From: Undaria pinnatifida
Lineage: Eukaryota; Sar; Phaeophyceae; Laminariales; Alariaceae
NCBI GenBank assembly: GCA_012845835.1
Contig: JABAKD010000029.1
Span: 9,893,731 to 9,957,730, forward strand
Length of the DNA: 64,000 nt
Reading direction: 5' to 3'
Made by a program: the position numbers and the translations under genes. This document shows, in pieces, positions 26,050 to 37,376 of this stretch. Below the pieces are notes generated by a model. It made no database searches, was not told the origin of the DNA, and saw only the letters and a list, made by a program, of their open reading frames with translations. Position 1 is the stretch's first letter. Every line of letters starts with the position of its first letter.

Positions 26050-26720
26050 CCAATCTGTTCGGGCACGTGCTGCAGTAGCGGTCATTGCTTTTTTTTCCCC
26101 CGTGAGACTCGTAACCACTTGACTAGCTTTGGGTCTTCTACGGCAGAAAAACGAAAAAAAAAAATGTTTTTTTTTTTTATGGGTAAAACCGAAAAAGTGC
26201 AATCCGACGCTACAAAACCCATAATGACCTAATAGATGCACATGAGAAAAAAACTTTTTTGTTCTTTCAAATAATAAAAAATAATGAACTTCCCACGATT
26301 TGGGGGTTAAGGAGTGCCCCCGTCCAAAAAAAATCCAGACAAGAAAAAAAAAAGCCCAAAAATACGCTGCGTCTTATCTTAACACGCGTCAGCGTGCTGT
26401 TCGGGCACGGGCTGCGGTAGAGGTGTGCCGTTGTTTTTCTTTGTTCGTGAGGCTCCACATGCTGTGCATTGCTTCTCTGTGAACTGCTTCTCTGTGAACT
26501 GCTTCTGTGAACGGCCCTCGTCTTGCTATTTCCATCTGGCTCCTAAGTACTTGAGTAGGTCTTTGCCTTCGGAAGGCCGAAAAAACTGCTTTTATTTTTT
26601 TTGCAATGAGTAAACTGAAAAGTGCAATCCGACCAACAAAACCTATCATGGCCCTAGGTACATACAAAGACAAAGACAAAAAAAAAAAATGTACAGTTAG
26701 TATTATTGCAAAACAAAACA
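26050..26720. repeat. Family L diverged direct repeats
   Basis: GGGCACGTGCTGCAGTAG, a GAGACTCGTAACC segment and GAAAAAGTGCAATCCGACG with CCCATAATGACCTA at 26060-26240 recur at 26398-26660 as GGGCACGGGCTGCGGTAGAG, GTGAGGCTCC and GAAAAGTGCAATCCGACC with CCTATCATGGCCCTAGG. A related piece is at 29215-29400. CTGTGAACTGCTTCT is tandemly repeated near 26478-26510. Confidence 0.6.
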
Positions 26721-26933
26721 ACAACCAAATGGCATTCTGTATTCCGGCTCATTTTGAGGGGCTAAGGAACCCAGAAATTTAGAAGAAGAAAAAAATACCC
26801 AAAACGTGCTACCTCTATATCGCAGTCCGCGTCGTTCCCAACTAAAATCTAGTATAAGGTGGTTTCATGTGTGGGCTCAAAGACTGGGGTACTACAGACA
26901 GTAGCAGCAAAAGGCTTACGGTAATGATTCTGC

Positions 26934-27140
26934 TTGCCTGAGGCCCAACCCGCCGCCGCGGGAGCTGGTGGCCGTGCAGGAAAAGTGCAGAAGGAGACGT
27001 GCCTGTCGGCGGGTGTCAGCGAGGAACGGAGGGAAACTATCAGAAGAACGGGTTTACCCGTCCGGGTTTTTGAGTCATCGAGGAGAGCGAGCGAGGAGAG
27101 CGGTTTTGATGAGGGCTGCGATTGATTGGGCTGTGGGTTT
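26934..27140 (+). CDS. Possible GC-rich exon (weak)
   Basis: A GC-rich, non-repetitive island open in two plus frames. One has RELVAVQEKCRRRR followed by a basic stretch; the other has EAQPAAAGAGGRAGKVQ. No firm splice sites and no recognised domain. Confidence 0.2.
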
Positions 27141-27259
27141 GTGTTGACTTCTCCGCTACTAGTGGTTTTTTCGGTGGGTGGAGGAAGTCAAAGCCAGCTA
27201 AACGGACTTGCCAAGGTTGTCTTTACAGAAATACCCGCAACACGTCGGGCCACAAAACA

Positions 27260-27515
27260 GACGCACGCTACGATAGAGGTATACCGTTTTTTGGCGAAAA
27301 TGGTTCTGAATGACGGAGCTCCTTAGCCCAAAACCGTCGGAAATACGCCATTTTTTTTTTGCATGATTCTTGTTGTGTATCCAAGGCCATGGGATTTTTC
27401 ATCCGGTAGCAGGTTTGATTTTCTCCGGATCAGCTATTGGGAGAGGTCTTAAGCTCCCAAAATTGAGGGGTAGTATTAAGAAAAAAAGTGTTGCACCTCT
27501 ATCGTAACACGTGTC
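27260..27515 (+). mobile_element. Family D element, best complete copy
   Basis: A 256-bp element with terminal inverted repeats of about 22 bp. The left end GACGCACGCTACGATAGAGG and the reverse complement of the right end, GACACGTGTTACGATAGAGG, differ at four positions. Middle landmarks are TGACGGAGCTCCTTAGCCC, TCCAAGGCCATGGGATTTTT and GGGAGAGGTCTTAAGCTCCC. There is no reading frame, so it is a non-autonomous DNA element. Confidence 0.88.
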
Positions 27516-28221
27516 ATCGTATCATACCCGGTAATATGCGCAACTCAGGGCTCCACAAGAAAATACCGTACGGTACGCGGGGCTAACTGTGATCACTTAG
27601 CCAAACCGATAGCTACAAAAAGTCGCCGAGACATAGTTAGCCAACTCCGCCCCACGAAGAGATCATTGTTTCGCTACTAATTGTTCCGGCTAGCGTTCGT
27701 TCGAGTCACCGGGCTTGTCAGGCTTTGGGGGCAATGTTCCTGTAATCTTGCAATATACATGTATACCTGGCAGCGGTTTAAGACACAATCCTAAGGGCAA
27801 CAGCTGTTGCCCTGGAGGGCAAACGACTTTGCCCTGGAAGCTCAAACAACGCGTGGTGTGCACGATAGGGATACTGCAGCGCTTTCGGCTCCAAAAACGT
27901 TAATGAACGGCGGGGCTCCTGAAAACGAGGAGTACAAATTGCCGTGGAAAAGGACGCGAATGAAGATCCGAAAACGCCCTTGACAATAGTCCAGCGGGGA
28001 TTAATATATCTTCAAGGAGTAAAAACGCCGCGACCGGAGCATCACGCTGCCTGTAAAAAACGAGTATCGATACTTTAACTGCTCGAAACTTACACAGCTG
28101 ACGTATTTCTGAAACATTTTTTTTTTTTTTCAATCAGTCGCAAACAGGTTTAAAAACGAACCAATGAAACTTGGAGCGGAAAATTGGAGCGATGACGCTA
28201 ACAGCTGCAGTTGTAAAAAAG

Positions 28222-28222
28222 C

Positions 28223-28262
<40 letters not shown>

Positions 28263-28266
28263 GCAA
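28222..28266 (+). repeat. (CAA)n microsatellite
   Basis: About 14 CAA units ending CAGCAAC. Confidence 0.9.
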
Positions 28267-28379
28267 CATACCCTCACAACCAAAATACCTGCTTTTGAGA
28301 GAAAAAAAAAGGAAAGAAAGATAAAATGCACATCGATCAAAACAAGTCCTCCATGGTCTACAACGGCACACAATAATAT

Positions 28380-28545
28380 AACAGTTGCAAAAACAATAAT
28401 GCTATTCCGACGATTTCGGGATAAGGACGGTTAAGGAGTCCCCCCATCCTTCAGAAAAGATTTCAGCCGAAAGGTGGTACACCGCAATGCCTCTATCGTA
28501 GCACGCGTCAAACTATCTAGACTTCGGGGGGGGGGGGGGGTAAAA
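28380..28545. mobile_element. Family L/D end fragment and G-run
   Basis: CATTCCGACGATTTCGGG-type sequence, GTTAAGGAGTCCCC, then the D end GCCTCTATCGTAGCACGCGT near 28490, followed by a run of about 15 G. Confidence 0.5.
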
Positions 28546-29214
28546 TGGCAAAAGTGGGGGAAACGAAAAATAGTTGTCACCTCCAGCGCCCCGTTCTGCC
28601 TCCGGCTGGTGTCACGCGCTGTCGGAAGCGGTATCGGCGACAAGGTTTTAGTCCGTCTACCTCACAGTTCCCACCGCCGCCGTGGTACAGCACGGTCCAC
28701 TGGCTGTTTGCTTCGTCGCTGAGAGTGCAACTGCCGCCTGAATTTCGTGGAGTAGTAGTTCCGGGGGGGGGAGGTTAAGGGGGTCCACAGTGGGGGGGAG
28801 TCAGATTTCCCCTTCATGCGCTGCCTTGAGGTCGTTTTTAACAGCAGTGTCTTGTCCGCCCTGGGTACAAATTTCACCATGGGACGCGAAGGAATGTGGA
28901 GAGGGAGACGTGGAAACGCCCTCGAGCGCTTGTCATCTTTTCATCTTATTGTCTGGGGCGAGCCTTAGATTGGGGACCAAGTAGGTAGGAGACGAACGGC
29001 AAGATGTGCGCTCACTCATGGGTTGCAGAGGAAAATACGCTTGCTGTTTCGAACGCTTGGGGCTGTCCAACTCCTATGATGTGTGCGATAGCATAATATT
29101 CTGTGATGTAGAAGTGCTTCGTACGCCCTATGCCTATGTTTTGCCTTGCCCCCCAAACAATAATGCTACTAATAGCACTAATAGCACGGTAACGGTGCAC
29201 CATGTGTGTGTTTT
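28546..29214. other. Unassigned
   Basis: No clear gene or repeat, apart from GCACTAATAGCAC units near 29170. Confidence 0.4.
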
Positions 29215-29494
29215 GAGGCTCGTAACCTATTTGAGGAGCTCCATACCTCACCCATAAAACTGATTGATTAATAGTGTAGGGAAAAGTGGAAGTGCAACCC
29301 GACGAGCAAGTGCACCCCATGGCCTAGGTATACAAAATTTTCCTATGAAAAACGAGAACGACGACATTCCGGCGGAGATGTTGGGTCAAGGAGCCCCGTC
29401 GTTTCGAAACATATTTTTTGCCGAAGCTCAAAGTGCTGCTTATGTTCTGCCTTACCCGATGTGGTGACTCTCTTGTTCATGATCTGCTTTCGAT

Positions 29495-29640
29495 ACAATG
29501 CTTTTTTTTTTCTATCCTCCGGCGGATGGGGAAAGATAAAGCTTAAGCTCACCACACTTACACGTATTTTCATACGCGTCGTGTGTCGATTTAACTCAGT
29601 CGCTTTCGCAACCCAACGCTAGCTGGTGCACCCTTCGGAT
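29495..29640 (-). mobile_element. Family B retroposon (reverse, 5'-truncated)
   Basis: A T-run, then TATCCTCCGGCGGATGGGG, GCTCACCACACTTACACG, CATACGCGTCGTGTGTCG and CAACGCTAGCTGGTGCACCC. Both flanks carry TTCATGATCTGCTTTCG (29475 and 29678), and GATACAATG versus GATACATG could be a worn target duplication. Confidence 0.8.
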
Positions 29641-30253
29641 AGATACATGTTTTTCGTATTTTAGAACATGGTTCTTGTTCATGATCTGCTTTCGCCACAA
29701 TGTTTTTCGCATTTTAGGACATGGTTACTATGGGGAGAACAACGAATCTGGCTTGCTTTCGATATTTTTCGCCGTGGTGCTTGGTACCCTTGCGCGTCCT
29801 TCGTGTTCGGTGGCCGCGCGAGGCAGTGATAGGGCCAACCGACCCGTGCGAGACGGGAGGGGTCATATCGATTGCAAGCGGAGAGGGATCCTCCACAGCA
29901 GCCGCATTTATGCCGGATTCGATTGGTATGGTTAGGGCCACGTACTATCACTAGATCCATTTCGCGTTCTATATTCTTTTGATCGACATACTATACGTGT
30001 GATATCACTCTGATCGTAAAATGCGATGAACGTTGAGGAGTTTTTTTGTACGTATCTAAAAGCCACTTGAATTCGCGATCAGGCTGGTTGTGGATCGTGG
30101 TCGTAGGAAAAAAAGAAGGGTGGATAGAAGACTGGAGGCCACGGAGACATACACACACGGCACAAGATTTCCTTCGGGGGCAGATTTGTCGTGGCAACAA
30201 CTGTGCCATTTAAAGTTGTACAAGCAACGTTTAACTTAGCGCTCAGCTTGTTT

Positions 30254-30967
30254 TTACAATGGGGGTGGCGCAAGCGTACACGCTATACATACATATTCCC
30301 GAAGCACGAAAATGAAGGGCGGTGAGACGCTCATGCCGAGGGCGGAAAATAGACACAACATCTCAGAGAAACGACCGAAAACGTCGAGCTGTGTGCAGAC
30401 CAGAGAAGCCACAAGAAGAACCCAAGTCTTGAGACGAAAAAAACATATTGCCAAGCCGGAGTGTTTGGCTCAGTGCACCTAAGTCTTAAAAATAGCAGCA
30501 GGTTGTCAGCCCGAAGTATTAGCTCCATGGAAATGACACCCCACAGCAGCACCGGACTGTTTTCGGAAGCCCCGGCTGACGGCACCGACACATACGGAAC
30601 TACTACGGTGCACTAAAAAATTGTCCGTACATACAGCATGCCGCGAATAGGTGCACATATTGTACCTGGCGTGAACAAGTCGACCGACGCCACGCCACCC
30701 GCGCCTGGCGATACCCATGCCAACGACAGCTTCGTTTCTCCCGCGGGCGTAGCGAGCCACAACCCCTGACCTTCGCTTGGCTTCTTCGCCTCGGGCCCTT
30801 TGGCCGTCCCGCCGCCCCTCCTCTCCGAGGGTGCTGTTCGTGAATGCGCCCCTGCGCAGCCCGCTGCTTGGCGCGAGGTTGCTGTAAGGGCTCGCTGGTT
30901 GTGTCTCTTCCCGCCGTTTTTTTCTCCTCCAGTGGCGTTTCTGTCTCCACCTGAACGGCTAAGGTTT
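30254..30967 (-). CDS. Cluster of exon-like blocks, unrecognised gene
   Basis: Reading the minus strand. Block 1 (30967-30771) follows an acceptor CTCTCATTTCAG and ends at a donor AAG/gtcagg. One frame has TLAVQVETETPLEEKKTAGR and then a Gln/Arg-rich basic stretch. Block 2 (30612-30479) follows TTTTTTAG, opens in the matching phase 0 with VPSAGASENSPVLLWG and MELILRADNLLLFLRL, and ends near CTTAG/gtgcac. Block 3 (about 30443-30254) has TWVLLVASLVC and LDVFGRFSEMLCLFSALGMS, but its phase does not fit block 2. Alternative frames are open too. The block 1-block 2 phase match is the main support. No domain is recognised. Confidence 0.35.
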
Positions 30968-31169
30968 CTGAAATGAGAGCGGTTGGGTTTGGTGATGGGG
31001 GTTGGGGTGAGAGAGAGAGAATGGCGACCTTTCTTTTTTGTTCATGTCATGGCACTTACACACTAGCCTACTTAACAATTAGTGTAGCACTACTCACGAA
31101 CCTACTTAATGGCTGGTGCACTATACGACCAAAAAATACGAAGAACATTCGTTCCGAAGACGGTGAATC

Positions 31170-31680
31170 TCGCAGGCTTCGCGTAGAAATGACCAATTCA
31201 TGTCAGCAACGCTGTCACACTACTAACGCTGTTGGAGGGTTGTTGCCGCCCGTGGGCGATCGATTCGGCCGCGTCACACGGCACCTTCCCCACCCCCACC
31301 CCCTGCAAATTTCCAAGCGTAGATGGACACGTTATCGACGTAGCATGCAGCAAGTCGACGGAAGCAGCACGCCGGAAGTCGACCCGGAGTGCCTCGTTCA
31401 AGGTAGCTACTCAATCGTATAATCACGGCTTGGGATACGGCAAATGATACACGAGAACAGCGGCAGCAAGAGCAACAGCATGACCCGCATCGATAACGCC
31501 ACCAATAAAATACATCAACAACAGCAACAACACAACCGTCACCAACACCAACAGAGGCAACAACAGCTACAGCCCAACAAAAAAAAATCCCCATCACAAC
31601 CAACAACGACAACATCAGGGGTCCTAAACGCCAACTTGGAACGGCGGGACCGCAGCCCCACACAGCTGTAGTCATGACCG
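31170..31680 (+). CDS. Possible exon region, Gln/Asn-rich (weak)
   Basis: Plus-strand frames are open from about 31170 to a possible donor TTCAAG/gtagct at 31402, and again from 31444 to a stop at 31669-31671 with NNATNKIHQQQQQHNRHQHQ-like composition. Neither has a known motif. The second may simply be a degraded CAA repeat. Confidence 0.2.
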
Positions 31681-32229
31681 GCATCTGATGTCACCGCGCG
31701 CGTGGCGGGCATCCTCGTCGAAATCGCGTTGGAGGCGGGACAAACATCCGTTGACAAGAAAGGGCTTGAAACCTACGGGTACCGCCACATATCGCCATGT
31801 TCGGGGCCTAAAACGACTAATGGCCGATGAACGGCGGCCGCTATAGTGGTTGCGAGAAGCCCACCCACCCATGATCTCCTTATCGATGCCCTCTTTCATT
31901 GCATCGCTTCATACAAGCACAGCCAGCGTTTTCAACGTTTCTCCGCGAAGAAACATACAGGGGTACAACCATCCTTTTCTACAGTAAGCGCGGCGGGTAC
32001 GCGGGAGAAACGCCATCAAACAACCGTGGCAAGTCTCTGTTAAGGAGGGAGTAGTTTGCACCAACCACTTTTTTTCGTCATCACCGACCATCTGCCCAGT
32101 CAATGACAACGCGCTGTTCAACCGTTGGATAGACGACACCACTGGCCACCGCGGTCGCTCACACCGGCTGCTAGTCTCCCGAAATCACTCCTGAAAAATC
32201 GGAAACTCCCCCTTGACGAGTGACGCCAA
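31681..32229. other. Unassigned
   Basis: No repeat family or gene recognised. Confidence 0.35.
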
Positions 32230-32335
32230 CCCCCCCCCCCCGTGCAGGAAAAAACACCCCCCTGTATATATGTATATATAGTTGGCCTCGGTTGGCACCG
32301 ATGCTGTAAAACGTTATACCAGGTATGTATACCGG
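32230..32335 (+). mobile_element. Family I fragment
   Basis: A C-run then GTGCAGGAAAAAACACCCCC, and GTTGGCCTCGGTTGGCACC with GATGCTGTAAAACGTTATAC, matching the start of family I at 8940 and 33150. Confidence 0.65.
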
Positions 32336-33140
32336 GGGGGCTTCGCCGCGGCGGGCTGACGCCCGCCTGCGGCTCCGTGCATGGCCGCAAGACAATTAGG
32401 AAACGAAACGGAGAGGGACCGTAGAATCGACAAAGTACTGCCAAGGGGTACGGCGCGGTATCAAATCAGCTCATAGTATAGCAAGTATGAGGTGGAGAGA
32501 GTGCGGATGGGGTTTGTATATATTGAAGGGAGAAAGCAATGGCACGGTCAGGAGGACGATACATCCATGATGATCGCAGCATATGCCAGTTACATTCGAG
32601 TACCGGTGGGTAGTATATGGCAGGACTACTACTACAACAACACCAGAAACAGCAATCGCCAAACCACCTCGTACCTCGAACGTACCGCTCATGTATCATC
32701 ATTTTTAGCAGTCCAACCATATGTACCTGGACTTCTCTCCTTTCTTCTCCTCTGCATGCGAGTACTCCTGCATATTGGCCAGGAGACTGTCATGAATCAC
32801 GCAGCTTGCAACTTTAAATCTAGACCGCTCAACTGTAGAAACTCAGTATCGACCGCTCAACTGGTCGAACTCACAACTGACGTATTTGAAACAATTTTAC
32901 CTAAAAAACGAGTACAGCACACCTTGCCAGTCGGCAGCCCGGGCGCGATGCAAGCACGCCCGAGGCCTCCTCCGACACAGTCGGGGTTGGGGAGCAAGAT
33001 GAGGGAGTTTCGGACCGAGGGGTGATCCTCATCGCAAGCTATTAATAGCACGGCAAAAGCTCAAAAATAACGTCTAAAAAAAAAAAATAACGTCTAAGAA
33101 AAGCTGAGGAGCCTTCTCAGAGCACCAGCTGCAGTTTGTA
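32336..33140. other. Unassigned, with a family C remnant
   Basis: CAGTATCGACCGCTCAACTG with GTCGAACTCACAACTGACGT at 32845-32882 resembles the C-like fragments at 48310 and 59505. A 177-codon plus frame spans it but crosses the remnant and is not called. Confidence 0.4.
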
Positions 33141-33144
33141 CCGT

Positions 33145-33675
33145 GTGTGTATATTGGGGTTGGCGTTGGCTGGCAACGACGCTGTAAAACATGCCAATCA
33201 CTGAGCGAGCTGGACAACCAGGGTACTGTTTCCCTTTTTATTTTTTTTGGCGGTCACTAAATGGTTGTCGAGTTAGCTCATATTGTGCGGGGTGGAGAAC
33301 ACTGACTCCGCACAAGGGTAATAACCGCATCACGTAGTGTGAATATGGTAAGGCACCCATGAGGCAGTTACATAGTAATACGCATTGCTGTCTCTGAAGT
33401 GGCCTCGCCAGAAAACAAAGTAACTAATTGGTCGCTGTCATCCATAAGCAAAAACGTAGGCACAATGTGCCGAAGTCCGTCTTACGAGCGGTTCTTGGAA
33501 GGAGGCAGTTGCACCCTTCACGTGACTCGCCGAACACCCCACGGCGCTTCGCGCTTGGTGCAAGCAACGCCAATTTGGTTGGTGAAAACCCGACGCGCTC
33601 CGTCCCGGCATAGCAGGGGTGCGAGGGTCTATGATCGTCACGCACAAACTGAGTACACCCCCCTGTGCAGGAAAA
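33145..33675 (+). mobile_element. Family I fused to family E, copy 2
   Basis: Matches 8935-9420 throughout: GGTTGGCGTTGGCTGGCAAC, GCGGGGTGGAGAACACTGAC, GGTAAGGCACCCATGAGGC, CGTGACTCGCCGAACACCCC and GGTGAAAACCCGACGCGCTC. It then ends with ACTGAGTACACCCCCC, the E end that copy 1 lacks. Confidence 0.82.
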
Positions 33676-34185
33676 ATTACATTTCGACACCCCCCCGCCC
33701 TAGCAACGCGTACCTCGGCGCTTGGCGCGGAAGGTGGCGCCCTGACGAACATTTCTGGCATGCTTCCTCGTTGGGCGCGGACTTTTCCCCCTCTGTGAGG
33801 GTGGCATCACTTCCTGCCCACTGTTGGAGTTGGCCCATTCCCCACCGTGGGCACATAACTACACGGCAAATAAGCGAAGCCACAAGTAGCGCGAGGCGAT
33901 AAGTAAGTCTCAGTTCAAGTCTCAGTTACGATGGATGTCTCTTGCTATTGTGAGGGGAGCACCCTTTTTTTTTTAATTTCTGAGACTGCTCAACTGAGGA
34001 GGTCTCGAAAAAAAAATTACCGCCGGGTAGGATTAAACTACCCCATGGTCTCGGTATGCACAGAGGTTTCGATCGACATGGGATATCTCCGTCAGGAACC
34101 AGAAATACTGTTCGGCATAAATGAGCCCCCTACATCGTAACGCGCGTCGGATGGGAGATGTGCGGTGCTCCACAAGCGGCGACGG
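33676..34185. other. Unassigned
   Basis: GTCTCAGTTCAAGTCTCAGT is a short tandem duplicate near 33905. A CATGGGATATC-CGTCAGGAACC region near 34078 recalls family L. No gene is seen. Confidence 0.35.
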
Positions 34186-34460
34186 CGGCGGGTTTTGGCG
34201 GCGGCGTTGATGGTGGTGGTGGTGGCGGCGGTGGTGGGTGAGGTTGGCACTGACTGAGTTGGCGCTACCTGTGTGTGGGGGTGATGGTGGAGAGAGTACA
34301 CCTAACTTTTTTAACGCAAACTATGGTGCACGGAATTATTTCATGCTTTCTTTGCTTTGGGGGTTGTGGTGGCGGTGGTGGTGGTGGTGGTGGCGGTGGC
34401 GGTGGTGGTGGCGGTGGCGGTGGCGGTGGCGGTGGCGGTGGCGGTGGCGGCGGCGGCCGC
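34186..34460 (+). repeat. (GGT/GGC)n microsatellite
   Basis: GGTGGC-type units at 34195-34240 and 34364-34460. The Trp/Arg, Gly or Pro frames over it are artefacts. Confidence 0.92.
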
Positions 34461-34789
34461 GGCGAAGGGGAGGAGGCGCCTGATGCTCGACGTCCCACTT
34501 ACGGCTCACGTTTTGGTGCGCCTTTCCGCGTCATGATGACCTATTTCACCAAGGACCAGCGTCATCTCTAATGCGAAAGGTAGTCCGCTACATACCGCTG
34601 GCAAAAAAGTAAAGAAGAAACAAGGTTAGCTGTGTTACCGCTGTTGGGTGCTTGCGACGAGTGACGGCTCTTGTAAGGCTTAGTTTGGGTAGGAAATGGG
34701 CTACCCATCTATCACAAGTCCATCGGACTAGTACAATAGTACAATACCCTTAAGGTCAGGGTTAGGGTCAAGGGGGGTGCCCCCCTTTG

Positions 34790-35035
34790 TCCCTGCTGCC
34801 GTGTTTGAGGCACTCGCCAGAGTGACTCTTTATCTCAATGGAAATAAACACTTTTGGCGACTTGTTTGGCGTGGCGTAGCTATCCATTCCATGACGGTTT
34901 CATTGTACGGCAAACAAAAAAAAAATGGCGCGAAAGCTTGATGGCTGCAAAGGAATAGGGGGGGGGGGGGGGCACTTGCGCGAGTGACCCCGAACCACTG
35001 CAAAGAAAGGCCCCACAAAACGACCCCAGCTTTTT
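34790..35035. mobile_element. Family H element
   Basis: GCACTCGCCAGAGTGACTCT, TTGGCGTGGCGTAGCTATCC, a G-run, CACTTGCGCGAGTGACCCCG and AACCACTGCAAAGAAAGGCC, in family H order. Confidence 0.65.
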
Positions 35036-35225
35036 AACTGGTTAACAAACGCCTACCAAAGTTCTATAACACCGCTCTATACTTGTACGCTCCCGAGGAG
35101 GGAAGAAGGCGGTGGGACACTCGCGCTTCCTAACTACGATGATACCCTGCGACACGACAGGGTTCCCAGAATCAGCACACACGACCAAATGTACACTGGG
35201 GTGGCCGATTTAAGAGGGTTCATAG

Positions 35226-35374
35226 TAGCAGTAGTAGTAGTAGTAGCAGTAGTAGTAGCAGTAGCAGTATTAGTAGTAGCAGCAGTAGCAGTAGCAGTAG
35301 TAGTAGTAGCAGCAGCAGCAGTAGTAGTAGTAGTAGTAGTAGCAGTAGCAGTAGCAGTAGTAGTAGTAGTAGTG

Positions 35375-35420
<46 letters not shown>
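35226..35420 (+). repeat. (AGT/AGC)n microsatellite
   Basis: About 195 bp of GTA repeats interrupted by GCA and one GTG. Val, Thr, Tyr and Ala frames are artefacts. Confidence 0.95.
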
Positions 35421-35469
35421 CAGACACGAGAGTCATCCCGCGGCAGGTGTTGCCCTTCTTGGTTCAAAC

Positions 35470-35700
35470 GTTTCTCGAAACGTTTCTGACCGGTTGACGT
35501 CATCGAGTGTGGAGCAATCGATTCGTATGGTTGGTTTCACGAGTACAGAGTCGTGCTATGACCGGCGCAAAGAAAAGCTGGTCAGGTTTGCGCGAATGGA
35601 CGTCTTCGAAGAGTCATGCTCCACGTGAGGCATTGAGGCACTCATGCTAGGAGCTCAGAAATATCTTGGAATCTGCTGCACCCTTAGCGTGGGATGACCC
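35470..35700 (+). mobile_element. Family O repeat, copy 3
   Basis: CGAAACGTTTCTGACCGGTT, CGAGTGTGGAGCAATCG, TGGACGTCTTCGAAGAGTCA, CTAGGAGCTCAGAAATATCT and TTAGCGTGGGATGACC align with 8150-8420. Confidence 0.7.
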
Positions 35701-35980
35701 ACGACCAAATGCACAGTGGAGGACCCAAACGTGCGGTGGGCTGCCCGACTTCACGGTAGTAGCACACCCGACCAAATGTGCAGTGCGTTCCTCCGTTTAA
35801 GAGCGTCGACAGCAAAAGGAAACGGGCTTGGAAGCGGGCAAATCGGCTTTGTCGCGCCTTGTGGTGACGCCCACATGTCGCGCCTTGTGACGCCCACACA
35901 AAAAACTGCTACTGTAGATGATGCCCAACCTCCGATAAGAGCGGTGACACTGGGAAAATTCCGAGGGGCTCGTAACCCCG

Positions 35981-36055
35981 TTAGAGCCCCAAAATCCCTC
36001 CCTATACTAACTTCAAGTAATTTAGTCAAAAAAAGGGTTTCCAGTAGCGAAGGCG
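35981..36055 (+). mobile_element. Family F element
   Basis: AGAGCCCCAAAATCCCTCCC, TATACTAACTTCAAGTAATT, AGGGTTTCCAGTAGCGAAGG. Confidence 0.8.
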
Positions 36056-36411
36056 GGTGCCCCACCGTACACCCGTTTATGCTGGTCATATAGCACTATC
36101 TTAAAAACGTTAATAGGCGTATTGTCAACGCTTTCCTTTCTCACCGGGGAGCCGAAATGCTTCCACGCCAGTTCTTATCCCCTCGTGCCCCCCCTCCCCG
36201 CCCTCCTCCTCCTCCCCCTCTTCCCCGATGGTTAGTTTCTCTCCAGCGCGACGAGGTACTTGACGGACGACTAGAGCACCCGGTAGCATCACGGGGCTGA
36301 GTTCTAGCAGCCGCAAGGAAGCACGCTGTGAAGGCATTGCTGCCCCTCCAGTGCCGCGGGATGCAAGTATTACGCAATCCTCTCTGCGCCAGCGTGGATG
36401 GTGCGCGGGGA

Positions 36412-36607
36412 AAGAGGGGAGGGAGGGAGGGAGGGAGGGGAGGGAGGGAGGGGAGGGAGGGAGGGAGGGAGGGGGAGGGAGGGAGGGAGGGGAGGGAGGG
36501 AGGGAGGGAGGGAGGGAGGGAGGGAGGGAGGGGAGGGAGGGAGGGGGGGGAGGGAGGGGAGGGAGGGGAGGGAGGGAGGGAGGGAGGGGAGGGAGGGAGG
36601 GAGGGAG
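36412..36607 (+). repeat. (GGGA)n purine tract at the left edge of the gap
   Basis: GGGA units with occasional GGGGA, running straight into the N block. Confidence 0.97.
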
Positions 36608-37107
36608 NNNNNNNNNNNNNNNNNNNNNNNNNNNNNNNNNNNNNNNNNNNNNNNNNNNNNNNNNNNNNNNNNNNNNNNNNNNNNNNNNNNNNNNNNNNNN
36701 NNNNNNNNNNNNNNNNNNNNNNNNNNNNNNNNNNNNNNNNNNNNNNNNNNNNNNNNNNNNNNNNNNNNNNNNNNNNNNNNNNNNNNNNNNNNNNNNNNNN
36801 NNNNNNNNNNNNNNNNNNNNNNNNNNNNNNNNNNNNNNNNNNNNNNNNNNNNNNNNNNNNNNNNNNNNNNNNNNNNNNNNNNNNNNNNNNNNNNNNNNNN
36901 NNNNNNNNNNNNNNNNNNNNNNNNNNNNNNNNNNNNNNNNNNNNNNNNNNNNNNNNNNNNNNNNNNNNNNNNNNNNNNNNNNNNNNNNNNNNNNNNNNNN
37001 NNNNNNNNNNNNNNNNNNNNNNNNNNNNNNNNNNNNNNNNNNNNNNNNNNNNNNNNNNNNNNNNNNNNNNNNNNNNNNNNNNNNNNNNNNNNNNNNNNNN
37101 NNNNNNN
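36608..37107. other. Assembly gap, exactly 500 N
   Basis: All bases are N. The round length suggests a placeholder of unknown true size. Reading frames that cross it are meaningless. Confidence 0.99.
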
Positions 37108-37115
37108 CTCCCCCC

Positions 37116-37155
<40 letters not shown>

Positions 37156-37376
37156 CTCCCCCCCTCCTCCCCCCCCCTACCTCCCCCCCCCCCCTCTTCC
37201 CCCCCCCCCCCTCCCCCCCCCTTCTCCCCCCCCTCCCCCCCCCTCCCCACTCCCTCCCCCCCTCCCCTCCCCCCCCTCCCTCCCCCTCCCTCCCCCTCCC
37301 TCCCCCTCCCTCCCCCCTCCCTCCCCCCCCTCCCCCCCCCCCCCGCCCTCGCCCCCCCCCCCCCCCCCCCCTCCTT
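37108..37376 (+). repeat. C-rich pyrimidine tract at the right edge of the gap
   Basis: C-runs broken by CTCCCT units. This is the opposite base skew to the left edge. Confidence 0.97.

Noticed and set aside
25615-26241. 208-codon minus-strand open frame
   Set aside because: Most of it overlaps family K, whose other copy at 6098 has no matching frame, and A- and T-runs.
32492-33025. 177-codon plus-strand frame
   Set aside because: It crosses a family C remnant at 32845-32882, with no splice or homology support.
34751-34772. GGTCAGGGTTAGGGTCA resembling telomere repeats
   Set aside because: Only one TTAGGG-like unit is present, with no array, so it is chance or a worn repeat.
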